Shown: positions 38,578 to 48,924, numbered from the stretch's first letter. The stretch is 64,000 nt of DNA from Prevotella nigrescens (GCF_031191185.1 NZ_CP133465.1:864001-928000), one strand, 5' to 3'. Program-made: numbers and translations. The notes: generated by a model from the letters alone, not told the origin.

Positions 38578-38967
38578 ATGGCAAAGAAAACAGCAACATC
38601 AAAAAAGAGAAATGTAAGAGTTGATGCGCTTGGTCAACTTCATGTACATAGTTCGTTCAATAATATTATTGTATCCTTGACAAACAATGAAGGTCAGGTT
38701 ATTTCTTGGTCTTCAGCAGGTAAGATGGGATTTCGTGGTTCGAAAAAAAACACTCCTTATGCTGCACAAATGGCAGCAGAAGATTGTGCTAAAGTTGCAT
38801 TCGAGCTTGGTCTGCGTAAAGTAAAGGCGTATGTAAAAGGACCAGGTAATGGTCGTGAGAGTGCTATTCGTGCGGTCAATACTGCTGGTATCCAGATTAC
38901 AGAAATAGTTGATGTAACTCCATTACCACATAATGGTTGTCGTCCTCCTAAACGTCGTCGCGTATAA
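38578..38967 (+). CDS. rpsK: 30S ribosomal protein S11
   Basis: Platform protein near the E site. The 129-residue protein contains [19 protein letters not shown] (about 24-42), the [17 protein letters not shown] region, and the C-terminal signature [19 protein letters not shown] 78-base AT-rich gap before it holds a small imperfect hairpin (38521-38543). Confidence 0.97.
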   Translation: MAKKTATSKKRNVRVDALGQLHVHSSFNNIIVSLTNNEGQVISWSSAGKMGFRGSKKNTPYAAQMAAEDCAKVAFELGLRKVKAYVKGPGNGRESAIRAVNTAGIQITEIVDVTPLPHNGCRPPKRRRV

Positions 38968-39000
38968 TCCACATCTCTTAACAATTTAAAGAATTAAATT

Positions 39001-39609
39001 ATGGCAAGATACATAGGTCCAAAATCTAGAATCGCACGCCGTTTTGGTGAGCCAATTTTCGGTGCAGATAAAGTGTTAGCTAAGAGAAATTTCCCTCCTG
39101 GTCAGCATGGAAATAATCGTCGCCGTAAAGTTTCTGAGTATGGTGCTCAGTTGGCTGAGAAGCAAAAGGCAAAATATACTTACGGTGTTTTAGAGCGTCA
39201 GTTCCGTAATCTATTTGACCGGGCTGCTAAAGCAAGTGGTATTACAGGTGAAGTACTTTTGCAGAGTCTTGAAAGCCGTCTCGATAATGTTGTTTATCGT
39301 CTCGGCCTTGCACCAACTCGTGCTGCCGCTCGTCAATTAGTGAGTCACAAGCACATTGTTGTAAATGGTAATGTTGTTAATATTGCCTCTTATGCAGTTA
39401 AATCTGGTGATATCGTAGGTGTTCGTGAGCGTGCAAAGTCGCTAGAAGTTATTGAAACGGCATTAGCAGGTTTCAATCACAGTAAGTATCCTTGGATAGA
39501 ATGGGACGAGAATAGCAAGTGTGGTAAGTTCCTCCACCAGCCTGATCGTGCAGATATTCCAGAGAATATTAAGGAGCAGTTAATCGTTGAGTTGTACTCT
39601 AAACAATAA
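39001..39609 (+). CDS. rpsD: 30S ribosomal protein S4
   Basis: Nucleates 30S assembly; in E. coli it is the alpha-operon repressor. The 202-residue protein starts [20 protein letters not shown] and has the S4 domain [20 protein letters not shown] and [18 protein letters not shown]. It is of the zinc-free type. Encoded between rpsK and rpoA as in most bacteria. Confidence 0.97.
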   Translation: MARYIGPKSRIARRFGEPIFGADKVLAKRNFPPGQHGNNRRRKVSEYGAQLAEKQKAKYTYGVLERQFRNLFDRAAKASGITGEVLLQSLESRLDNVVYRLGLAPTRAAARQLVSHKHIVVNGNVVNIASYAVKSGDIVGVRERAKSLEVIETALAGFNHSKYPWIEWDENSKCGKFLHQPDRADIPENIKEQLIVELYSKQ

Positions 39610-39623
39610 AAATCATTAAATTA

Positions 39624-40622
39624 ATGGCGATATTAGCATTTCAAAAACCTGATAAAGTGGTGATGCTGGAGGTAAATGACAGATTCGGAAAATTCGAATT
39701 CCGTCCTCTTGAGCCTGGCTTTGGAATTACTATTGGTAACTCTTTGCGCCGCATCCTTCTTTCGTCATTAGAAGGTTATGCTATTAACACTATTCGTATT
39801 GCAGGTGTTGAGCATGAGTTTTCTACAGTTCCTGGCGTAAAAGAAGATGTTACCAACATCATTTTGAATCTCAAGCAAGTTCGATTCAAACAAGTAGTAG
39901 AAGAATTCGAGAACGAGAAAGTTAGTATCACCGTAGAGAATTCTACAGAATTCAAAGCTGGTGATATTGGTAAGTATCTGACTGGATTTGAAGTGTTAAA
40001 TCCTGATTTGGTGATTTGTCATTTAGATTCAAAGGCTTCAATGCAGATTGATTTAACCATCAATAAGGGACGTGGCTATGTTTCTGCTGATGAAAATCGT
40101 GAATTCTGTACTGATGTAAATGTACTCCCAATCGATTCAATCTACACCCCAATACGTAATGTGAAATATTCAGTTGAGCCATATCGTGTTGAACAAAAAA
40201 CCGACTATGACAAACTGATTATTGAAGTTACAACAGATGGTTCCATTCACCCCAAAGATGCACTAAAAGAGGCTGCTAAAGTCCTCATCTATCACTTTAT
40301 GTTATTCTCTGACGAAAAGATTATGTTGGAGAGTCCCGACCAAGAGGGAAATCAAGAATTTGATGAGGAAGTTTTGCATATGCGTCAGTTGCTTAAGACT
40401 AAGCTTACTGACTCTTCACTTAATCTCAGTGTTCGAGCTCTTAACTGTTTAAAAGCAGCAGATGTTGAAACGCTTGGCGATTTAGTTCAATACAATAAGA
40501 CAGATCTCTTAAAGTTCCGCAACTTTGGTAAGAAATCGCTTTCAGAGCTTGATGATTTGCTCGAGAGTCTGAATCTAACGTTTGGAACCGATATAACAAA
40601 ATATAAATTGGACCGAGAATAA
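39624..40622 (+). CDS. rpoA: DNA-directed RNA polymerase subunit alpha
   Basis: The assembly platform of RNA polymerase. The 332-residue protein has an N-terminal dimerisation domain with [20 protein letters not shown] (about 33-52) and [16 protein letters not shown], and a C-terminal domain (about 250-325) with [20 protein letters not shown] and [16 protein letters not shown] for contact with UP elements and activators. Length and domain order are standard. Confidence 0.98.
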   Translation: MAILAFQKPDKVVMLEVNDRFGKFEFRPLEPGFGITIGNSLRRILLSSLEGYAINTIRIAGVEHEFSTVPGVKEDVTNIILNLKQVRFKQVVEEFENEKVSITVENSTEFKAGDIGKYLTGFEVLNPDLVICHLDSKASMQIDLTINKGRGYVSADENREFCTDVNVLPIDSIYTPIRNVKYSVEPYRVEQKTDYDKLIIEVTTDGSIHPKDALKEAAKVLIYHFMLFSDEKIMLESPDQEGNQEFDEEVLHMRQLLKTKLTDSSLNLSVRALNCLKAADVETLGDLVQYNKTDLLKFRNFGKKSLSELDDLLESLNLTFGTDITKYKLDRE

Positions 40623-40695
40623 TTCTAATGCAAGCACTATGAGTTAGTGCTCTTCATTGGTAAAATTTTAGTCCCCAATAAGTTTAAAGAATAAG

Positions 40696-41181
40696 ATGAG
40701 ACATAATAAAAAATTCAACCATTTGGGTCGTACTGCTAGTCATCGTAGTGCTATGCTTTCTAACATGGCAATTTCTTTGATAAAGCACAAAAGAATCACT
40801 ACGACTCTCGCAAAGGCTAAGGCTTTAAAGAAGTTTGTTGAGCCTTTAATTACACGTTCTAAGAATGATACGACAAATTCACGTCGTGTTGTATTCCGTT
40901 ATTTACAAGATAAAGACGCCGTAAACGAATTGTTCAAAGAAATTTCTCTTAAGATTGGTGATCGTCCAGGCGGTTATACTCGTGTAATTAAGCTTGGTTT
41001 CCGTAAAGGAGATGCTGCTCCTATAGCCTTTATAGAATTGGTTGATTATGATGAGAATATGGCTAAGACGCCTAAAGCTGAAGTTAAGAAGACACGTCGT
41101 AGCCGCCGTTCAACAAAGAAGGCTGATGCTCCTGCTGTAGATGCTCCTGAGAATGCAGCTGAAGAGGCAAAGGCTGAGTAA
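40696..41181 (+). CDS. rplQ: 50S ribosomal protein L17 with acidic/basic tail
   Basis: Large-subunit protein near the tunnel exit. The 161 residues begin [20 protein letters not shown] and contain the family core [20 protein letters not shown] and the [20 protein letters not shown] motif. The last 38 residues form a low-complexity tail ([16 protein letters not shown] then AEEAKAE) that E. coli L17 lacks. Last gene of the ribosomal cluster, followed by a strong terminator. Confidence 0.97.
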   Translation: MRHNKKFNHLGRTASHRSAMLSNMAISLIKHKRITTTLAKAKALKKFVEPLITRSKNDTTNSRRVVFRYLQDKDAVNELFKEISLKIGDRPGGYTRVIKLGFRKGDAAPIAFIELVDYDENMAKTPKAEVKKTRRSRRSTKKADAPAVDAPENAAEEAKAE

Positions 41182-41206
41182 TCGGAATATTAATTATTCT
41201 TTATAT

Positions 41207-41240
41207 AAAAACTCCCAGCATTATGTGTTGGGAGTTTTTT
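41207..41240 (+). terminator. Terminator after rplQ
   Basis: AACTCCCAGCA (41210-41220) pairs with TGTTGGGAGTT (41226-41236) with one mismatch, followed by T6. It closes the 18-kb ribosomal cluster. Confidence 0.85.
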
Positions 41241-41324
41241 GTTATTTCCTTTTTGAAGATGATTAAAAGTTTTCTATTTCAACATCTTTGATACATAGCC
41301 GTTGTGATAGAAAGGTAGGTACTG

Positions 41325-41689
41325 TCTTAAAAATGTGTGTAAGTCCATATTTTCCTTATCTTTGTATAATTTAGGCAATAGCTGTCATGAAGGCGTTGAG
41401 CAATGCTCAATGGCTTGCTTTACTTACATGGACTTTCCCGTACAAGTGCAAAGGTATATATACAACTAATTGGATTGAAAGGCTCAAATAGAAAGTATAA
41501 GAGGGACGATAAAATGTGAGCATTGATGCCATCAGACAAGTCAGTACCTTTCCTCCTGGCAAGTGTTGCCATGGAAGAAACAGAAGCAGCATACAGAGGA
41601 AAATACATCAATGGAAATTCTGGAGATAAAAGAAAGAGAAATGAAGAATAAGCAAAGAAAGGAACAATAATCTTACACACTTTTTAAGA
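41325..41689. mobile_element. Transposon-derived relic with terminal inverted repeats
   Basis: TCTTAAAAATGTGTGTAAG (41325-41343) and, reversed, TCTTAAAAAGTGTGTAAG (41672-41689) are inverted repeats differing by one inserted base, enclosing about 330 bases. A TATCTTTG box (41357-41364) lies just inside the left end, and a nested inverted repeat AAGTCCAT/ATGGACTT occurs at 41341-41348 and 41428-41435. Near the right end the plus strand encodes a short piece (EETEAAYRGKYINGNSGD) that looks like a transposase fragment. This is either a degraded insertion sequence, possibly of the IS256 type, or a MITE; the family is uncertain. Confidence 0.55.
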
Positions 41690-41801
41690 TATTATCGGTT
41701 TGAAACCATATATTGCCATGGGTTAAAGCTATACGCGACAAGCGTTTACGTATTTAACTGAGGAACCTTTTTATGTGGTTTCTTTATGTACAAAATGTAT
41801 G

Positions 41802-43226
41802 TTATAATAATGGACTTAGCAGGCGGATAACCGATTCCCATAGTCGGTAAAGAAATGTTTTCTGATTTATTTCCTTTATATTTTCTAATGGGACACTATT
41901 TGCTTCATCGGCTAAGAAGATATTTTTTATGCGTTGTGCCATTGGTTTGTCATAGAAGAAAGCATTGGCTTCAAAGTTGTTTTCAAAGCTGCGGAAGTCT
42001 ATATTTGCCGAACCTATCGTTGCAACATTGTCGTCAGCAACCAGCAACTTGCTATGATTGAACCCCCTTTTGTAGCACAAAACCTTTACACCTGCCTTTA
42101 CTGCCTGAGAAAGATAAGACCAGGAAGCCATTTGAACTAACTTTGAATCGGTTTCTAACGACACCATCAACCGTACATCAACACCCGACAGGGCAGCTGT
42201 TCGCATAGCAAAGAACATGGGTTCGGTGGGCAAAAAGTAGGGGGTCTCCATGTAAACATATTGTTTTGCGCTTAGCAATATCTTTATATAGCCTTGCTCT
42301 AATTCTTCCCAAATACTGGTAGGACTGCTTGTTACTATCTGTATCAGACAATTATTTGGTTGCTTTGTTTTTATTTCAGGATAATATTTACGATCGGTTA
42401 TTAGTGTACGGTCAGCATAAAACCAATCTACAAGGAAAGCACGTTGAAGTCCGTAGACAGCCGCTCCGCATATTTTTACGTGAGTATCGCGCCATATTCT
42501 TCCTTTATACCCTTTGACATAACGTTGCGCTAAATTCATTCCACCTATAAAACCAACCTCCCCATCTATTACGATAATCTTGCGGTGGTTTCGATAATTC
42601 ACCTTTCCCGTGAAGGCTGGAAAGCGTACAGGCATAAAAGGGTGTACCTCGATACCTTCTTCGCGCATTTGTTCAAAGAAGCTGTTAGATGTTTTCCATG
42701 AACCCACATCGTCAAACAAAAAACGTATTTCCACTCCCTCGCGTGCTTTATCTATAAGAGTATCGCGTAATAAATGCCCTAACGGGTCGTCGTCTACAAT
42801 GTAAGAAACTATATGAATGTGATGTTTTGCCTTGCTTATGGCGGCTAAGACTGCAGGAAAGAACTCATATCCCGAAATATAAACCTCTGCAGTGTTGTTT
42901 TTAAATGGCAAAGCTAAATTTTGATTCATGAAAAGCTGAATCAGCTTCTTGTTGTCTTCGGGGAGTTCCAATTGTTTTTGTTCGGCAAATTCTATCATAG
43001 ACCGCTTTGTAAGTTGGTCTAAACTCTTTTTCCAGATATTATGATTTTTGCGGGTGCGACGACCGAAAAAGAAGTAAAGAACGATGCCTACCAACGGCAA
43101 GAACGACAGCACCAGCACCCATGCAATGGTTTTTGCAGGCTGGCGATGCTCCATCAGCACCGTAATCATTGCCACAACGGCTATCACGGTGTAGGCTGCA
43201 AGAACTATCCAGTGTACGTAAATCAT
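41802..43226 (-). CDS. cls: Cardiolipin synthase-type phospholipase D family protein
   Basis: Joins phosphatidylglycerol molecules to cardiolipin in the inner membrane. The 474-residue protein has two N-terminal membrane helices (about 5-25 and 35-54), then two phospholipase D domains with HKD motifs: NHRKIIVIDGEVGFIGG (H214, K216, D221) and NHSKLLVADDNVATIGSAN (H391, K393). The length fits bacterial Cls. It lies 34 bases after dnaG on the same strand and probably shares its promoter. Which of several Cls paralogues this is cannot be told. Confidence 0.92.
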   Translation of the reverse strand: MIYVHWIVLAAYTVIAVVAMITVLMEHRQPAKTIAWVLVLSFLPLVGIVLYFFFGRRTRKNHNIWKKSLDQLTKRSMIEFAEQKQLELPEDNKKLIQLFMNQNLALPFKNNTAEVYISGYEFFPAVLAAISKAKHHIHIVSYIVDDDPLGHLLRDTLIDKAREGVEIRFLFDDVGSWKTSNSFFEQMREEGIEVHPFMPVRFPAFTGKVNYRNHRKIIVIDGEVGFIGGMNLAQRYVKGYKGRIWRDTHVKICGAAVYGLQRAFLVDWFYADRTLITDRKYYPEIKTKQPNNCLIQIVTSSPTSIWEELEQGYIKILLSAKQYVYMETPYFLPTEPMFFAMRTAALSGVDVRLMVSLETDSKLVQMASWSYLSQAVKAGVKVLCYKRGFNHSKLLVADDNVATIGSANIDFRSFENNFEANAFFYDKPMAQRIKNIFLADEANSVPLENIKEINQKTFLYRLWESVIRLLSPLL

Positions 43227-43260
43227 TCCTTTTCCTTCCTTAATGCCTATTTCCTATCCA

Positions 43261-45192
43261 TCACACCACAATATCGTTTCCCAATTTGCGTGCAAGCACG
43301 TTGCGCATGTCTTGCATCTTCTTTATCTCTCCCATTATTTCCATTACTTTATTCAAATCGCTCTCTGCCGACAGACTTGCCTGCAACTCTTTCAGGTGTT
43401 GTTCCACATAGTCCATACGGTAATCGAGTATAAGATGCATTATGCGGTCGCAGAGGTCAATCTCCCGTTCCTTCATCTGCATACTTTCTGACAGCTGGAA
43501 ACGGTCTACGCTCAACTTTACTGCTAATGTTGAAATAAGTATATCGGGGTGATGCGTGAAATATTCTTCGGCTTTAAAATTTTCGTCTCCACTATGTTCT
43601 ATGGCTTCTGTAAGAATTTGAACCGATAATGGATTTTTAAACGAAAGATTGTCCAGCCCGAGGTCGTAGGCAATATATTGTGCTACATTAAGATTGATTT
43701 TTTCGCCTGTCTCGTCGTTCAACACGTTGCGAATAATGATTTTTTCACCGTCTCGCACAATGGCTTGCACCAACATCGTTTCTACTTTCGATGCCTGCTG
43801 CATAGGCGTTGCAGGGCGCAACACTTGCTCTTCGCTTACAGTTTGTTCGGCTTCCCGCACTTGCTCCTTTCGTTGCTGTTCTCTGTCGTTATAAATGAAA
43901 CGGTTCATCTGTGCAATGAGTGTGTTCTCTTTCATTCCCGTTCTGTGTGCACACTCGCGCAAATAGGTGTCGCGCAATATGGGATCTTTAATCACAGCAA
44001 TGCTTTGCACAATGGAGTTTATCGCCTCCGACCGCTTCACGGGGTCGGTTATACCTCGTAATAATACATTTATCTTGAAGACAATAAAGTCTGTTTGGTT
44101 CTCTTCGATATACTTTCTGAAAGCCTCAGCAGTCAGATTGCGTGCCAACTCGTCAGGGTCTTTCCCGTCGGGCAACAACAAAACTTTCACATTCATACCT
44201 TCCGAGAGCAACATATCCGTACCGCGCAAGGCTGCATGCTGCCCCGCCTCGTCGCCGTCATACAGCAACACAATGTTTGAAGTAAATCTGCGGAGCAGCT
44301 TTATCTGATAGACCGAAAGTGCCGTACCGCTGTTTGCCACCACGTTTTCTATGCCACACTGATGCATAGATACCACGTCGGTGTAACCCTCCACCATATA
44401 TACAAGGTCGAACTTGGCAATAGCTTTCTTTGCTTGGTATATTCCGTACAGCGCGTGGTCTTTCTGATAAATCTCACTACCTGGCGAATTGACATACTTC
44501 TGGCTTATTCCCTTCGTTCTTGAATCGAGCAGACGACCGCCAAAGGCAATCACCTTACCACTTACATTCAGCCAAGGGAAGATAACCCTGCCATTGAAAC
44601 GGTCTGCGAGTTCGCCATTTTCACGTTCAAAACAAAGCCCCGTCTTTACAAGAAATTCAGCCTTATAGCCAGCTTTCAGTGCCGCATTGGCAAATTCTTG
44701 CTTTCCCGGGAGACAGAAACCTAACTGGAACTTTTCTATAATATCGTCTCTGAAGCCACGGTTGCGGAAGTATTGCAAGCCTATAGCCTTGCCGTCTACG
44801 TGATTGTGCAGTATGTTTTGGAAATATTTTGCAGCCCATTCGTTTACAAGAAACATCGACTCGCGTTCGTTCTCAAGTTGTTTCTCCTCCGTGGTAAGCT
44901 CCCGTTCCTTTACCTCAATACCGTATTTCTTTGCTAAGACTTTCAGAGCTTCGGGGTAAGTCATCTGGTCGTGCTTCATAATGAAGTTCACAACGTTGCC
45001 CGCCTCGCCACACGAGAAACACTTGTAGACACCTTTTGCAGGACTGACCGAAAACGACGGCGTGCGGTCATCGTGGAATGGGCACAGTCCCTTGTAGCTT
45101 GTGCCTGCCTTTCGCAGCGAAACATATTCCGAAATCACGTCCACAATGTTTGCGGCTTCCAATATTCTGTCTACTGTTGGTCTGTCTATCAT
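43261..45192 (-). CDS. dnaG: DNA primase
   Basis: Makes RNA primers at the replication fork. Starting at the ATG at 45192 (MIDRPTVDRILEAANIVDVI, the conserved start) gives 643 residues; an in-frame ATG at 45204 adds four. The zinc ribbon CPFHDDRTPSF with KCFSCGEAGN uses C37, H40, C58 and C61. The TOPRIM core has YMVEGYTDVVSMHQ and LLYDGDEAGQHA, and the C-terminal helicase-binding region (about 430-643) is present. It has a clear promoter upstream and is followed by cls. Confidence 0.96.
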   Translation of the reverse strand: MIDRPTVDRILEAANIVDVISEYVSLRKAGTSYKGLCPFHDDRTPSFSVSPAKGVYKCFSCGEAGNVVNFIMKHDQMTYPEALKVLAKKYGIEVKERELTTEEKQLENERESMFLVNEWAAKYFQNILHNHVDGKAIGLQYFRNRGFRDDIIEKFQLGFCLPGKQEFANAALKAGYKAEFLVKTGLCFERENGELADRFNGRVIFPWLNVSGKVIAFGGRLLDSRTKGISQKYVNSPGSEIYQKDHALYGIYQAKKAIAKFDLVYMVEGYTDVVSMHQCGIENVVANSGTALSVYQIKLLRRFTSNIVLLYDGDEAGQHAALRGTDMLLSEGMNVKVLLLPDGKDPDELARNLTAEAFRKYIEENQTDFIVFKINVLLRGITDPVKRSEAINSIVQSIAVIKDPILRDTYLRECAHRTGMKENTLIAQMNRFIYNDREQQRKEQVREAEQTVSEEQVLRPATPMQQASKVETMLVQAIVRDGEKIIIRNVLNDETGEKINLNVAQYIAYDLGLDNLSFKNPLSVQILTEAIEHSGDENFKAEEYFTHHPDILISTLAVKLSVDRFQLSESMQMKEREIDLCDRIMHLILDYRMDYVEQHLKELQASLSAESDLNKVMEIMGEIKKMQDMRNVLARKLGNDIVV

Positions 45193-45219
45193 AAGTCTTT
45201 TCAATCGTTGAAGTTGCTA

Positions 45220-45251
45220 CAAAGATACAACAACAAAATAGGTCTTCCAAA
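45220..45251 (-). promoter_or_regulatory. Promoter of dnaG-cls
   Basis: On the minus strand TTTG (45251-45248), a 20-base spacer and TATCTTTG (45227-45220): an essentially perfect Bacteroidetes promoter. Transcription would start near 45213, about 20 bases before the preferred dnaG start. Confidence 0.8.
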
Positions 45252-45653
45252 TTTGAAAGCACCGAAAACGATATCTGCAAACATTAGTGTGCTATAATTT
45301 TTATTATAAGCACCTGTAAACGAGAAGTACGATACCTGTGAGGCACAAAAATGAAGTAGGAAAACACATTTGTAATATGCTGCCACTCAACATAATATTT
45401 TATGACACTTTTTTTTATTATAAACCACGAAAAATATAATAAGAAAATATATTTTTTTCATTATAAAATCTGATTGTTATAATAATAATTTTTTAGCCAT
45501 TATTGTCATTGGCTTTTTCTCGGTTCTTATCGGGAATGAATAATACCCTGTAATGTATCGAATTTGGGAAGCTATTACAAAAGATTATAAACTATTGCAA
45601 GCTGTTTTCTTGTGTTAAATAATAAAAACATATGAAAAACAAAATTTTATCTA
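45252..45653. other. AT-rich intergenic region
   Basis: About 400 bases between the divergent dnaG and 45690 promoters. Very AT-rich, with long A/T runs around 45400-45470. I see no gene, repeat or convincing terminator in it. Confidence 0.5.
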
Positions 45654-45661
45654 TACCTTTG
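45654..45661 (+). promoter_or_regulatory. -7 promoter element for the outer-membrane gene pair
   Basis: TACCTTTG, 28 bases upstream of the ATG at 45690. No clear -33 box. Confidence 0.6.
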
Positions 45662-45689
45662 CACTGTTAATAATAGAGAAATAAACAAT

Positions 45690-46403
45690 ATGCGATATAA
45701 ATTTATTCTATTTCTGCTTTTGACATTAAAAAGTTTAAGTGTCTTTTCACAAGAAAATACCGATTATTGGTATAATGGCATAGCATACACCGACAGTACA
45801 AAATTAACTTCTGGCGTTCCTTATCTTACAATAGCATTGACTAAAGAAGGAGAGCAAATGCCCAAAGCTATTACAGTTTCAAATTCTTTAGGTGCTTTTT
45901 CTTTCTATGGAGTTCCTATGGATATATTTAAGGATTATACAATTTCGGTCATCGAAGGAAATTCAAATGCAGCAAGTTATTTATGTAACAAGTTTAATGA
46001 GAGACCAGAATTTGTAGGCAATATTAATGCCTATTTCAAATACATTCCCACCGAGAAAACATATTCTGAAACAATTCTAACCCCAACAAAAGAAGATGTA
46101 AAACTCTTGTTGTTAGACTTTCTTAAAAAGAAATTAGAAATAGAATATGAAGACAGGGTGCTGTTCCCCAAAGCATCTGATTCTCCTTATAAAGTTTTTG
46201 CAAACAATTCGGAAATACCTGATGAAAAGATGGATATGATTCTGCAGCAGGTACCTATGGAGATGATAAAGCAAATAACAGTGGTAAACTATAATACACC
46301 AAATAAATATTTTTCGGGAGTTTTGAACATCAAATTCACTGTTGGCGATGAACTAACAATAGACAAGGAAACTCAATTATTCTCATTACCAAGAATAAAA
46401 TAA
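45690..46403 (+). CDS. Exported protein resembling a barrel-less receptor half
   Basis: A 237-residue protein with a signal peptide (YKFILFLLLTLKSLSVFS-Q). The N-terminal third looks like a carboxypeptidase-regulatory beta-sandwich (GVPYLTIALTKEGEQMPKAI, LGAFSFYGVPMDIFKDYTIS). The C-terminal third looks like a TonB-receptor plug: VFANNSEIPDEKMDMILQQV, MIKQITVVNYNTPNKYFSGV and LNIKFTV match the pattern seen at ILINGVRSTENELRAI and VINVVTK in the next gene. No barrel follows; the protein ends in LFSLPRIK. The gene precedes the receptor by two bases. A periplasmic or outer-membrane partner role is inferred from this similarity; there is no family name I can give. Confidence 0.65.
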   Translation: MRYKFILFLLLTLKSLSVFSQENTDYWYNGIAYTDSTKLTSGVPYLTIALTKEGEQMPKAITVSNSLGAFSFYGVPMDIFKDYTISVIEGNSNAASYLCNKFNERPEFVGNINAYFKYIPTEKTYSETILTPTKEDVKLLLLDFLKKKLEIEYEDRVLFPKASDSPYKVFANNSEIPDEKMDMILQQVPMEMIKQITVVNYNTPNKYFSGVLNIKFTVGDELTIDKETQLFSLPRIK

Positions 46404-46405
46404 AA

Positions 46406-48721
46406 ATGTACAGAAAAACCCTATTTCTATTTGCTTTTACCTTTCTAACACACTTATTTTGTAATGCTCAAATAAACGTACAAGGGAGTGTAAAAGATTT
46501 AACTACACAAGAGAAAATTGAATTTGCTCACATTGCGGTACAAAATGCTTCCGATACAACAAAAATTCTGTATAGTGCAATAACAGATATGGAAGGCTCC
46601 TACCTTATTGAGAATATTCCTATTGGTCGCTATCGTTTTATAATTTCGTGTATAGGTTACGAAACTCTTACAACTTCCACACGCATCACTATGTCCTCTT
46701 CTGGTCAAGTCTTAACCAAGAATTTTGATTTAAAACCTTCAGTAACTCAATTGAATGAAACGGTTGTAACTGCAAGTCGTAATAATCAGAAAATAGACCA
46801 TCGCTCTATTGTTTTTACAAGTGAGGAAATGAAACGAGCACAAATGGCACGCGATTTATTAAAAAATATCTCTGGAGTAAGAGAAGACTTAATGTCGGGC
46901 AAACTGACAACCAACCAAGGTAATCCTCTCATTCTTATTAATGGTGTACGATCTACCGAAAATGAACTGAGAGCCATAGCTCCCAATAAAGTAAAACGAG
47001 TAGACTATTACGATTTTCCACCCGCTCGCTATGCTTCTGCTACTTGTGTTATCAATGTCGTAACAAAACAATTAGATAACGGTTATTCTTTTGGAATAAA
47101 TACTTCTAATGCCGTAACAACAGGTTTTTCTAACGATGGATTGTTTTATGCAGCAACAAAAGGAAACAGCATTTTTCACATAGAATACAATTTTAATTAT
47201 CGGAATTATAAGGATTGCTTTACGCAGAATAGCTACAAATACGCATTGAATGGGATTGATTGTTTAGATGAAACTTCTGGAAAAGAAAAATTCGGCTATG
47301 CTACGCACAATATTTCTCTGAAATATACCTACACACAATTGGATAAAAAGATATTCCAAGTAACACTCACACCAAATGTTGAGCGTATATTTTCTAAATC
47401 TAATAACACAGGTATATATGTAAATGGCAATTCGGCATTGAATATAATGAGCTATAATACAGACAAAACACATACTTTCAACCCTTCCATCGACTTGTAT
47501 TACTGGCAAAAGTTTGGAGAAAAAAATGAATTGACTGCCAATGTTACCACTACTTTTTTCGAAACAAATGGAAAAAATAAAAACAACCAATATGTTTTAC
47601 CAGGGAATAGTTTATTCTTTCAAGACGAAATGAATTTAAACAACAAGAAGTCAAGTTTTATAGGAGAAGTAATATACACACACCAAATAGGGTTAGGAAA
47701 TATAAATACTGGCTATCGTTTTGACTATTCTCACTTGTTTTCTGATTTGAAAAATCTGAAAGGAAGCTATAATTACACTTCAAATATTTGGCAACAACGT
47801 ATTTATACTGCCGTGGACGGTGTAAAAAATAAGTTTATGTACCAACTAAATTTGGGTTTGACACTCTTAAATATTAAAAGTGCTATAACTTCTTACCATA
47901 GAACTCTTTTTAATCCTCGATTTATTTTGGGCTATAAGCTATCGAACAAGTCTACTTTACGTTTTGTGTTTGTCTCTGGTACTAATGTTCCAACAGTAAC
48001 ACAACTTAGCAATAACGTAAAAATGATTAGTAAAGACATTTACTATTCTGGAAATCCAAACTTAAGGAACGAGCATAGTTGTACAAGTGGGCTGTTATAC
48101 AATTTTTATAGCAAATATCTGGATTTAGAATTAATATTAAGCCATCTTTATAAAACGAAACCAATTATAGGGTATTATAGCGAAGAAGATAATCATTTAA
48201 TCTACAATTCGGTGAATGGAAACTATGCTTACACGTATGGTGGACGAGTAAATGCCTCTATAAAACCATTTGGTTCAAATTTATTGCGTTTACAAATAAC
48301 ATTGGATCCTTGTACGAGTACAACTTCTACAGCAGATAATAAGTTCAGTGCTTTCTCTTGCAAAAACTATTTTAGTTTAGATTTCAATTATAAAAACTTG
48401 TCGGCAAACTATACTTATTCTATTCCGACTTATTCAGCAGAGGGTATTTACAAAACAAGGAGTGAATCACAAAATAATTTGAGTATTGCTTACCAGTTAA
48501 AAAACTGGAAGTTCTCATTGGGAATGCTATTTATTAGCAAAGATGCTATCTACATTACCAAAACAAATAACAACTCTATTGTTCAGGAATACTCAGAACG
48601 CAGCATCAGAGATAACAAATCGATGTGTATTTTTGGTATTGAGTTCAGTTTTAATTCTGGAAAAAATAAGTCGATTAGTCGAAAGATAGAAAATAAAGAC
48701 ACCGACGCTCCTATATTTTAA
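46406..48721 (+). CDS. Outer-membrane beta-barrel receptor-like protein (TonB-receptor type)
   Basis: A 771-residue outer-membrane protein. A signal peptide (KTLFLFAFTFLTHLFCNA-Q) is followed by a carboxypeptidase-regulatory domain (about 25-110; IEFAHIAVQNASDTTKILYS, GSYLIENIPIGRYRF), a plug-like domain (about 118-225; TVVTASRNNQKIDHRSIVF) and a long barrel of alternating aromatic strands, matching the OMP_b-brl_3 type of receptors. There is no SusD partner, so glycan uptake by a Sus system is unlikely. Metal, peptide or other small-molecule import, or outer-membrane assembly, are possible. It is coupled to the preceding gene. Confidence 0.85.
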   Translation: MYRKTLFLFAFTFLTHLFCNAQINVQGSVKDLTTQEKIEFAHIAVQNASDTTKILYSAITDMEGSYLIENIPIGRYRFIISCIGYETLTTSTRITMSSSGQVLTKNFDLKPSVTQLNETVVTASRNNQKIDHRSIVFTSEEMKRAQMARDLLKNISGVREDLMSGKLTTNQGNPLILINGVRSTENELRAIAPNKVKRVDYYDFPPARYASATCVINVVTKQLDNGYSFGINTSNAVTTGFSNDGLFYAATKGNSIFHIEYNFNYRNYKDCFTQNSYKYALNGIDCLDETSGKEKFGYATHNISLKYTYTQLDKKIFQVTLTPNVERIFSKSNNTGIYVNGNSALNIMSYNTDKTHTFNPSIDLYYWQKFGEKNELTANVTTTFFETNGKNKNNQYVLPGNSLFFQDEMNLNNKKSSFIGEVIYTHQIGLGNINTGYRFDYSHLFSDLKNLKGSYNYTSNIWQQRIYTAVDGVKNKFMYQLNLGLTLLNIKSAITSYHRTLFNPRFILGYKLSNKSTLRFVFVSGTNVPTVTQLSNNVKMISKDIYYSGNPNLRNEHSCTSGLLYNFYSKYLDLELILSHLYKTKPIIGYYSEEDNHLIYNSVNGNYAYTYGGRVNASIKPFGSNLLRLQITLDPCTSTTSTADNKFSAFSCKNYFSLDFNYKNLSANYTYSIPTYSAEGIYKTRSESQNNLSIAYQLKNWKFSLGMLFISKDAIYITKTNNNSIVQEYSERSIRDNKSMCIFGIEFSFNSGKNKSISRKIENKDTDAPIF

Positions 48722-48807
48722 TGTTACAGTAACCACTTTCCACGAATAAGATAGTGCACAAAAAGATAGATTCTAATTAACGATGGATGTAAACCTCACT
48801 AACAACA

Positions 48808-48872
48808 AACCCATCGGTAGAATTAAGTATGCACTAAATTAATTCTACCAACGGGTTAAGAAAATATTTTTT
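48808..48872 (+). terminator. Long hairpin after the receptor gene
   Basis: Arms 48808-48825 and 48840-48857 pair over 5 + 10 bp (AACCC and GGTAGAATTA) with a small internal mismatch, followed by an A/T stretch with T6 near 48867. It probably ends the receptor transcript and may serve the opposing EcsC-type gene as well. Confidence 0.6.
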
Positions 48873-48924
48873 CATTATAAAATCTTATGGTTGAGAGCGA
48901 CCTTTCAATTGAAGTGCAATACTA

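Noticed and set aside
43678..44308. Plus-strand open frames opposite dnaG
   Set aside because: They are shadows of the primase gene, with no domain and no start signals.
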